From the NCBI GenBank assembly GCA_964534765.1, contig CAZHRJ010000093.1:1-12523 (forward strand): DNA of 12,523 bases, written 5' to 3'. How positions within the stretch are numbered: position 1 is the stretch's first letter; each line of letters begins with the position of its first letter. The DNA comes from CAZHRJ01 sp964534765 (GTDB lineage: Bacteria > Lindowbacteria > 2-12-FULL-62-27). Both the position numbers and the translations under genes were made by a program. This document shows, piece by piece, positions 6,601 through 12,523 of the stretch. The notes under the pieces are model-generated. The model worked only from the letters and a program-made list of their open reading frames with translations. It was not told the DNA's origin and ran no database searches.

Positions 6601-9052
6601 ATGTGTGCGAAGATCCTTGTGGCAGGTGCGCTTCTGTGGGCCGGAATGGAATGTCGCGTCGAAGCCGGACTGATTTCTGTCGGTTCAACCGCCGATCTGA
6701 TCGGGGCGCTGGGAACTGCGGGGAACGGAGATACGATCGTCCTGGCACACGGCAGATACTCCGGTCCGATCGCGCTGTCGTCCGGAGTGTCCCTGGACGG
6801 GAACGGATCAATCCTTGAATCGTCGTCCGACACCGCTCCGGCGCTTGTTCTGCGGGGCCCGAATGTCGTTCAGAATCTGACCATCCGGCCGGCTTCGGAA
6901 ACGGTCCCGGGGCCCATCGGCGTTCGGATCATCACAGGCCCATCGACTCTGAGGCGCGTCCACATCCACGGATTTGAATCCTACGGAGTTCGAGCGGGCC
7001 GGGGCGAGGGGAGTTTTCTGGAGGGATCGATCGAATCCTGCGGGAAAGATGGACTGTCGGCGTCCGGCGGCCGGTGGACGATCCAGTCGAGCCGGTTTAC
7101 GGGAAATGGGGATGACGGCGTGGATTTGTTCAAGGCCAATACGAGCATAGTGGCGTCGAGTCTGTTTGACCGAAACGCCGACGCCGCGCTGGAGTTGGCC
7201 ATCTCCAGCGATGTCAAGTTCATCTATAATGCGTCCCGCGGCCAGCGGGTGACGTGCTCGGCCCGGTTGGGGAGCCTGCCGGTGAGGATATCGAACAATC
7301 AGATTGGCGACCGCGCGTTTTTGGAAACTCGCAGCGACACTGGCGGGCCCTTGACCGATTGGCAGGAATTTATCCGCCGGACGGACAACAGCAACATTGC
7401 GCTGAAAGTTGATGATTCGGAAACGCCCGTACCGACACCCGTACAGCTCAACATCGTTCAGGCATCTCCCCCGGCGGTGGCTGTGTCCCACGCTCCGGCG
7501 CCGGCATCCCGCGATGGGATCGATGCCGCCCTGCGGGTGCGGACGAGTGTGGTGGAACACCTGCCGTACGCGGGGCTGACGTCCGGCGATATCACGCTCA
7601 AGGGCCAGCTGGGCAGCGATACCAACATTTCGCCCCTGCTCCGGCGGTTGTTTGACGATCCGCTTGAAATTGGCGCGTGGATGGCCGCCCGGTCAACGGA
7701 TGGGGACTCGCCGGTATCGGCGCGGTACCGCCAGTACGCGGCGGATCTGGGAATTGCGGGGTTGGATGCCGCGGACACGCCGGCACTGAGCGGCCAGTCG
7801 CCGAAATTATTCGCCGAGTCGCTGGTGATGGCATGGAGGCCGATTCAGGAGATGTACGATCGGACGTTTGCGGCGATGTCGGACGTTGAAAGACGCGGAC
7901 TTCAGCGCGATCTGGAGGCCCAGTACGGCGAAGAGCCGGAACTGGGGTTGCCTCTTCTGGAAGATTATGAGTTTGACATTGAATTCAACGATGAGCAAAA
8001 ACGCCTGATCCGCCGNNNNNNNNNNNNNNNNNNNNNNNNNNNNNNNNNNNNNNNNNNNNNNNNNNNNNNNNNNNNNNNNNNNNNNNNNNNNNNNNNNNNN
8101 NNNNNNNNNNNNNNNCGCCGGGATCGGCCGGCTGTCCGCGCTCTGGGACGGCGGGGGCAACGACCGGTATCGGAGCGAAAGCCGGACGCAGGGGGCGGGT
8201 CTGCTGGGGTGCGGAATTTTGCATGACGACAGCGGCAGCGACGAGTATTCGGCCAACCGGTACAGCCAGGGGTTTGGGCTGTATGGAGTGGGGTGGCTGT
8301 ATGACGGTGGGATGGAAGATGACGTCTATAGGATTCCGGGATATGGGCAGGCATTTGGCGGAGTCCGTGGACTGGGGGTATTGGCGGACGCGGGGGGGAA
8401 TGACCGATACGAGATTCTGCCTGTCAATAATGATCCGATCCGCGATTCGTCCCGGACGACGTCGATGGGTCAGGGGATCGGGAATGGAATTCGGCCGAAC
8501 GGATCCGGCGGGCTGGGGATTTTGTGGGACGGCGGCGGCCGGGATGAATATCTGGCTGATCTGTTTGCGCAGGGGATCGGCTACTGGTTTGGCGTCGGCG
8601 CGCTGGTGGACGTCGGCGCCGGGAATGACAATTATACGGCCTATCACTACGTGCAGGGCGCCGGCATCCATCTGTCGGTGGGAGCGCTCTATGACGGCGG
8701 CGGCGCGGACCGATACCAGGCCTGGTATGTTGCCCAGGGATGCGGACATGACGCGTCGATCGGCGCGCTTTACGATCAGGGAGGCAATGACATTTACTCC
8801 GCCTATGGTCTGACTCAGGGTGCCGGCAGCATCAATGGAGTCGGTATTCTGGCGGATGTGAGCGGCCGGGACGCGTACATGGGCGTGGCGCGCGTGAGCG
8901 GCCAGGGCGACGCGTGGTATCAGGCTAGGCTTCGGGAGTACGGCGGGGTTGGCATTTTGGTCGATCTGACCGGAGATGATTATTATGCGACCGGGAGTTT
9001 GAACGGATCGGTCTGGTTTAAGGGCGATCACGGCTTGGGCGTGGATAAATAG
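6601..9052 (+). CDS. Exported beta-helix protein with C-terminal D-x-G-G-x-D-x-Y/QGxG repeats (interrupted by a scaffold gap)
   Basis: I read one gene across the 100-N gap. Left of it, the frame from 6601 encodes a signal peptide (LVAGALLWAG, ending VEA) and a right-handed parallel beta-helix at about residues 25-225 (GDTIVLAHGRYSGPI, GVSLDGNGSI, FTGNGDDGVDL). Next come a Pro/Ala-rich linker at about 275-303 and a helical, acidic region to the gap (AMSDVERRGLQRDLEAQYG, LLEDYEFDIEF). Right of the gap the coding frame is the one starting at base 8117 (AGIGRLSALWDGGGNDRY). It contains about ten repeats and ends at 9052. The left frame, if continued past the Ns, gives an Arg/Gly-rich shadow ending at 8226; an internal ATG at 8219 is not the true start. 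The start is uncertain: ATG 6601 is preferred to GTG 6592, and neither has a good ribosome site (GGGGG at 6594-6598 is too close). Function is unknown; surface or periplasmic location is inferred. Confidence 0.8.
8016..8115. other. Scaffold gap (100 N) inside the repeat-protein gene
   Basis: Exactly 100 N is a conventional placeholder for a gap of unknown length. The coding frame changes from phase 1 before the gap to phase 2 after it. For one uninterrupted gene the true number of missing bases must be a multiple of three, which 100 is not. Flanks share only CGCCG, so no long overlap suggests a simple join. Confidence 0.97.
8117..9049 (+). repeat. About ten copies of an Asp/Gly/Tyr-rich protein repeat, period 26-28 residues
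   Basis: In the coding frame the pattern is G-x-L-x-D-x-G-G-x-D-x-Y, about six residues, then Q-G-x-G. Clear copies begin SALWDGGGNDRY, GILHDDSGSDEY, GWLYDGGMEDDVY, GVLADAGGNDRY, GILWDGGGRDEY, GALVDVGAGNDNY, GALYDGGGADRY, GALYDQGGNDIY, GILADVSGRDAY and GILVDLTGDDYY. The fourth and ninth copies carry insertions. The last lacks QGxG and caps the array. The spacing and the conserved hydrophobic, Gly and Asp positions suggest one strand-turn unit of a solenoid or propeller. The paired Asp residues could bind a metal such as calcium; this is inference. Confidence 0.85.
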
Positions 9053-9056
9053 CGCC

Positions 9057-9995
9057 ATGATGCCGATCCTTCCCGCGAAATTTCGTCTCTGTCTGAGCGG
9101 CATTCTGACAATCATCACGACCGGGGTGGCGTGGGCTTGGGAACCGACCGCGGCCGACCTGGAGGAGGCGTTTTTGCTCTGGGCCACGCCCCGGGTTGAG
9201 TATTCCGGAAAAGCGCAGGACGACGCCTATGCGATGCTGATGACCGATTCCATGCCGGCGGCGCGCGTGTTGCCAAGATTTTTTTCGTCTCCGAGCGGAT
9301 CGATCCGGGAAAAAATATTGACCTTGTGCGAGAATCTGGGCGCGGAAGCGGTGGGCGCGGCGATGCGGCCCCATGTCGAATCAGATTCGCCGAATCTGGC
9401 GCTGGTGCTGATGTGCCTTGCCCGGTCCCATGATCGGCAGAGCCTGCCGATCCTGCTGGACCAACTGAAGCACCCGCGATGGACCATCCGGTCGTCGGCC
9501 GCGCTGGCGCTGGGATACCTGGCCGATTCGGGCGCGATTGGCCCGCTGGCGGAGACCCTGAAGACGGATGAACACGCGCAAGTCCGGAAATCGGCGGTGT
9601 TTTCGATCGGGAAGTGCATGGATTCTGTCTCCCTGACGCCTGAAATTCTGGATCGGGTCTGCTCCGCGCTCGATGATGTCTTTTTTGCCACACGGTTCAA
9701 CGCCGCCCGGGCCATGGCGGAATGGTCCGACCCAGCCGCCGCCTATCTGTTGGCCAGATATGACTCGCTGAGCGACACCGCCAAATACGGCGCCCTGTAT
9801 GCGCTGGGCCGATGTCCGACCCCGGCTGGCCGGGAGTTTCTGGAAAAAACTTCGATGGAACCCCAGACTCCCGCGGCGCTGCGAGGCATCGCGTTAAAGG
9901 GACTCCTGGACCGAAAATGGACGCCCGCCGACGCCGCCCTGACCGACATTCGGTCCATACCTGTAGGCCGCGGGTTGCTGGGGATTCTTAGATAG
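9057..9995 (+). CDS. Exported HEAT-repeat protein
   Basis: The protein has 312 residues. A signal peptide is visible (FRLCLSGILTIITTGVAWA, cleavage probably after AWA). After a helical N-terminal part, HEAT/PBS-lyase-type repeats fill about residues 95-290, for example LPILLDQLKHPRWTIRSSAA, IGPLAETLKTDEHAQVRKSA and SALDDVFFATRFNAARAMA. These form an alpha-solenoid used for protein-protein binding; no enzyme motif is present. It starts four bases after the stop of the beta-helix/repeat gene, so coupled translation is likely. ATG 9057 is followed directly by a second ATG at 9060, and either could serve. It ends just before the gap at 10011. Removing the duplicated 55 bases places its stop 30 bases ahead of the transglutaminase-like gene. 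The context suggests a periplasmic partner of the repeat protein, which is inference. Confidence 0.85.
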   Translation: MMPILPAKFRLCLSGILTIITTGVAWAWEPTAADLEEAFLLWATPRVEYSGKAQDDAYAMLMTDSMPAARVLPRFFSSPSGSIREKILTLCENLGAEAVGAAMRPHVESDSPNLALVLMCLARSHDRQSLPILLDQLKHPRWTIRSSAALALGYLADSGAIGPLAETLKTDEHAQVRKSAVFSIGKCMDSVSLTPEILDRVCSALDDVFFATRFNAARAMAEWSDPAAAYLLARYDSLSDTAKYGALYALGRCPTPAGREFLEKTSMEPQTPAALRGIALKGLLDRKWTPADAALTDIRSIPVGRGLLGILR

Positions 9996-10010
9996 TGTCC
10001 GGTAAAAAAG
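9956..10010 (+). repeat. Left copy of a 55-base duplication abutting the gap
   Basis: These 55 bases, the end of the HEAT gene plus 15 bases after its stop, are identical to 10111-10165. The copy ends at the last base before the Ns. The arrangement is that of an unmerged contig overlap. Confidence 0.95.
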
Positions 10011-10110
10011 NNNNNNNNNNNNNNNNNNNNNNNNNNNNNNNNNNNNNNNNNNNNNNNNNNNNNNNNNNNNNNNNNNNNNNNNNNNNNNNNNNNNNNNNNN
10101 NNNNNNNNNN
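10011..10110. other. Scaffold gap (100 N), probably spurious
   Basis: The placeholder gap is bracketed with no intervening base by identical 55-base sequences. The likely true sequence is a direct overlap join with no missing DNA, leaving a 30-base spacer between the HEAT gene and the next start. Confidence 0.9.
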
Positions 10111-10165
10111 CATACCTGTAGGCCGCGGGTTGCTGGGGATTCTTAGATAGTGTCCGGTAAAAAAG
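10111..10165 (+). repeat. Right copy of the 55-base duplication
   Basis: It starts at the first base after the Ns and repeats 9956-10010 exactly, including a second copy of the HEAT gene's stop codon at 10148-10150. Confidence 0.95.
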
Positions 10166-10180
10166 GGGTCGAGGATTCAA

Positions 10181-11828
10181 GTGAATAGTTCCCTATCCCG
10201 CCCGTCCCGGCTCCCGGTGCTGTTCGCGGCCGGCGCTGTGTGTCTTTTGGCCGCGGCCGGCGCGGGGTGGTACGTCCATGTTCGGACGGTGCCGATGCCG
10301 GACATCACGTTCGACGGTGATCGGATCGAGTGTCATCTTCCGGCGGACCGTTTTTTGTCACTGCCGTATTCCGAGCGAGTGGAGAAACTGGCCGGCCAGG
10401 TGGATGAGGTCATCCGGTATGTTCGGACCCGGACGGGCCGTCACAATCTGGTGGACATCGCCAGCTGCATCCATGCCACATCGAACCGGACGCTGGTGAT
10501 CCAGGCGACACCGGATGTGGCGCAGATGGAGTCATTCCGCTGGAATCGCGGGTTTGTGAGCAACGTTGTCTATTCAGACAATCAGAGCAAATTGGCCGCC
10601 GAGGTGGTTGAGGAGTTGATTGAAGACACGACGGTGACGTCGAATCCGAATGACTTGCGGGTACGGATGACCGGGATATCGGACACGGGATTTTATGTCC
10701 GGGACCATCTGGTTGGCGGAGCGAAATATTATCTTGAGCGCGCGATGATTACTCATGACATTGCGGCGAATATTCTGAGCGGCGCCACGTCGGATCAGGA
10801 GAGGGTCGAGCGGTTGATGGAATTTACGTTTGTCACCGTTTCGAATCACTTCGTCCGGAAGATGGGCGGACACCGGGAGTATACCGATTTCAACGATGTG
10901 CCTCTGGAGTTGATGGTCCGCGGGATGGGGGCGTGCGACCGCAGCGCCTGGGTTCTGACCCGGCTGATGTATCATGCGGGCCTGCCGTCGCATGTTGTGT
11001 ATCTGCATCGCGCGGAACAGGAAGGCAAGACGTCCTTTCATACGATCGCGGAAGTCCGGGTCGGCAACCGGTGGCAGGCGATCGATCCGTTTAACAACGT
11101 CATTTACGACAAGAGCATTCTGGATCTGTCGCGTGATACGGAATACTTCAAGCATAGTTTTATTTTTCTCAATCACACGTCGCCGCATGCGTATACGCCG
11201 ATCCTGAAACTGGCGGAGCTGGTGTACCAGCAGTACCGGCCTGAACAGCGATTCACATCGGACATCCGCCGGGCCGTGGACCAGTATCTTGCCGATCTCT
11301 TCCAGAATCCTTTTGGCGATCCTGGAGAGCATATCGTCGTCGTTTGCGATAAAGATGATTCCCGATCAGGTGTCTCTGGCGCGCTGGGAAATGCCCTTCT
11401 GGATGAGGGGGCATTATCACCAGATGGCGTATCAAAAATACAAACAGTCGAAATACCCCTTCATCAAACAGTTTCGGGAGGCGAGGGTCATGCAGCTTCT
11501 GGGCAAGTATCGGGAGGCGGAGGAAATGCTGGGAAAAGTGAGATTGGCCAAGACGGATCATCCGATGCTCGCGGAGGAAAGGGACTATTTTCTATCGGTA
11601 GGACTCTATTATCAGGGCCGCGATGAGGCCATGGTCCGTGCAGTCGCCGATTTCAAAAACTATTATTCGGACAGTCCCCGGATTCAGATGTTGAACTATC
11701 TGCTGGCGCACAGTCTTATTCGGATGGGCCGCCGGGCCGAGGCGATCGCGGTTTATCCGGCCGGAAGGAATTTCAGCGGCCGGGGAAAATCGCGGATTGA
11801 ACTCGCGAACGAGGAATCCCTGCCCTGA
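10181..11828 (+). CDS. Membrane-anchored transglutaminase-like protein with helical/TPR-like C-terminus (frameshifted)
   Basis: The GTG start at 10181 has GAGG at 10171-10174, six bases upstream. Residues about 12-33 form one membrane segment (VLFAAGAVCLLAAAGAGWYV), placing the rest outside the cytoplasm. A transglutaminase-like core has all three expected residues: C252 in RGMGACDRSAW, H287 in SFHTIAEV and D302 in QAIDPFNNV. This papain-like fold cleaves or cross-links peptides or amides; the substrate is unknown. The first frame becomes Gly/Ser-rich nonsense after about 11330 and stops at 11626. The sensible continuation is in the next frame: KMIPDQVSLARWEMPFWMRG, then TPR-like FREARVMQLLGKYREAEEML, ending at 11828. 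One extra base near the TTTT run at 11311-11314 would explain it. This may be a sequence error or a real mutation. It is the third gene of the apparent operon with the beta-helix/repeat and HEAT genes. Confidence 0.8.
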
Positions 11829-11838
11829 TCGTCCCTCG

Positions 11839-12324
11839 TCAGCGCGTGCGGGTGATCAGGTCGTCGACGGTATTTCGGAGAGACTCGATCTCCGCTTTTT
11901 GCTGGTCGATCACGGTCTGCTGGTGCTGAATGGCATTCAGCATCGCCCAGAGGATTGGGTCCTGATTCAGCATCAAAAAGCCCTTGTCATTCGTGTAGAC
12001 AGCTTCGGGAATGGCCGCCTGGACATCCTGAGCAATAAAGCCGATGTGCTCCGATCCGTCCTTGATGCCCGCCTCGTTGTCCTCTCTGTACCGATATCGG
12101 ACCGGCCGGAGCTTCAGGACTTGCTCAATTCCCGAGGTATACTCCCCCTCGACCGTCTTCAGACGACTGTCTGAAAAGGTAGCCCAGGAACCACCACCCA
12201 CCTTCGACGCGCCGCCTACGGTGGACAAATCGGCGTGGCCTTTTGGAGTATCCAGAAGACAGAAGACAGTAGTCAGAAGAAAACCAAGAAATACGCGAAT
12301 CAATCCCGAGATGGACTTGCTCAT
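11839..12324 (-). CDS. Exported stand-alone S74 (tail-spike intramolecular chaperone) domain protein
   Basis: The protein has 161 residues from the ATG at 12324. A signal peptide (GLIRVFLGFLLTTVFCLL, ending GHA at 31) is followed by a short Gly/Ser linker and a Peptidase_S74 domain. The domain starts with SDSRLK, which keeps the Ser-Lys dyad of the family (S51 and K56), then VLKLRPVRYRYRED and HIGFIAQDVQAAIPEAV. The C-terminus is a coiled coil (IQHQQTVIDQQKAEIESLRN). In phage tail spikes this domain trimerises the fibre and then cuts itself off. Here almost no fibre domain precedes it. A GTG at 12384 would add 20 residues ahead of the signal peptide, but GGGGG at 12333-12337, eight bases before the ATG, supports the shorter form. 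It is convergent with the transglutaminase-like gene, 10 bases apart. Similar small exported S74 proteins are often labelled 'tail fiber domain-containing'; the role outside phages is unknown. Confidence 0.88.
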   Translation of the reverse strand: MSKSISGLIRVFLGFLLTTVFCLLDTPKGHADLSTVGGASKVGGGSWATFSDSRLKTVEGEYTSGIEQVLKLRPVRYRYREDNEAGIKDGSEHIGFIAQDVQAAIPEAVYTNDKGFLMLNQDPILWAMLNAIQHQQTVIDQQKAEIESLRNTVDDLITRTR

Positions 12325-12332
12325 CGGTAGAA

Positions 12333-12337
12333 CCCCC
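12333..12337 (-). promoter_or_regulatory. Ribosome binding site of the S74 gene
   Basis: On the minus strand GGGGG lies eight bases before the ATG at 12324 and sets the start just ahead of the signal peptide. GGGGG can pair with the CCUCC anti-Shine-Dalgarno through one G-U wobble. Confidence 0.5.
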
Positions 12338-12448
12338 TGTTGGGAAGAGATAGATGACGGAAAACTGACGAGTAAAGGCTTCACAATCTATTCCAAAGGC
12401 AACATTGCGTCACCGATTAACTCAGATCCAATAAGTCAATGACTGGCA

Positions 12449-12468
12449 CCCATCGCGCCCATCGCGCC
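12449..12468. repeat. Short 9-base tandem repeat in the leader upstream of the S74 gene
   Basis: The unit CCCATCGCG occurs twice in tandem and is followed by a partial CC. It lies in 12325-12523, the 199 bases upstream of the S74 gene, which hold no complete gene. I found no convincing promoter there. Confidence 0.5.
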
Positions 12469-12523
12469 AAAAGCCTGTAACAAATAAAATTATCTGACGA
12501 TGCCCTCTTTGTCTTTGGGGACG

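Noticed and set aside
8016..8115. Reading the repeat gene as two genes (6592-8226 and 8219-9052)
   Set aside because: The repeat pattern runs in frame upstream of 8219 to the gap edge, and the first frame is nonsense after the gap. A placeholder gap of the wrong length explains both.
8117..9049. RTX-type calcium-binding toxin or adhesin repeats
   Set aside because: The GGxDxY segments recall RTX, but the nine-residue GGxGxDxUx period is absent; the period is 26-28 residues with QGxG.
7985..9187. 400-codon minus-strand open frame across the first gap
   Set aside because: It is antisense to the repeat gene, is translated through Ns, and is open only because the repeat lacks stops on the other strand.
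9956..10165. A mobile element with direct repeats around the second gap
   Set aside because: The 55-base copies touch the Ns exactly and include the 3' end of a gene, which fits an assembly overlap better than target-site duplication. No transposase or inverted ends are visible.
9743..10180. Minus-strand open frame across the second gap with an internal peptide repeat
   Set aside because: The repeat is only the 55-base assembly duplication translated twice, and the frame is antisense to the HEAT gene.
1..12523. CRISPR array, tRNA, rRNA or phage/defence module
   Set aside because: No regularly spaced DNA repeats, tRNA cloverleaf or rRNA signature was seen. The S74 domain alone, without other phage genes, does not indicate a prophage.

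Overview
The window looks like a piece of a draft, probably metagenome-assembled, genome of a GC-rich Gram-negative bacterium. Evidence is two 100-N scaffold gaps, a predicted outer-membrane barrel protein, several signal peptides and GC-rich codon use with GTG and TTG starts. The mix of a GH63-like glucosidase, PilZ, secreted beta-helix/HEAT/transglutaminase proteins and a free-standing S74 protein recalls uncultured lineages of the PVC, Hydrogenedentota or Omnitrophota type. That placement is a guess: no taxonomic marker is present except the universal GTPase YchF.

Layout. (1) 1-2118, plus strand: the C-terminal part of a secreted protein ending in a degenerate CFI-box-like tail. It overlaps by 11 bases a secreted beta-rich (barrel-like) protein that carries three TPRs at its C-terminus. 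(2) 2134-3225, plus strand: the housekeeping GTPase YchF, starting at TTG. (3) 3272-6453, minus strand: a likely two-gene unit, a PilZ (c-di-GMP-type) protein followed by a 900-residue GH63/MGH1-like glycoside hydrolase. An AT-rich promoter candidate lies upstream of PilZ. (4) 6601-11828, plus strand: three tightly packed genes for exported proteins. These are a beta-helix protein with about ten copies of an Asp/Gly-rich repeat, a HEAT-repeat protein, and a membrane-anchored transglutaminase-like protein with a frameshift. (5) 11839-12324, minus strand: a small exported protein consisting almost only of an S74 (tail-spike chaperone type) domain and a coiled coil.

The most interesting region is block 4. 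The repeat (GxLxDxGGxDxY, about six residues, then QGxG; period about 26-28 residues) is not a named domain that I can place. It sits in an apparent operon with a HEAT protein and a transglutaminase-like protein, all exported or membrane-anchored. This could be a cell-surface or periplasmic assembly, but its function is unknown.

Assembly caveats matter for reading the window. The gap at 8016-8115 splits one gene into two frames, so the repeat gene must be read across it. The gap at 10011-10110 is flanked by the same 55 bases immediately on both sides, so it is probably an unmerged contig overlap and not missing sequence. The transglutaminase gene has a one-base frameshift, best explained near a TTTT run at 11311-11314.
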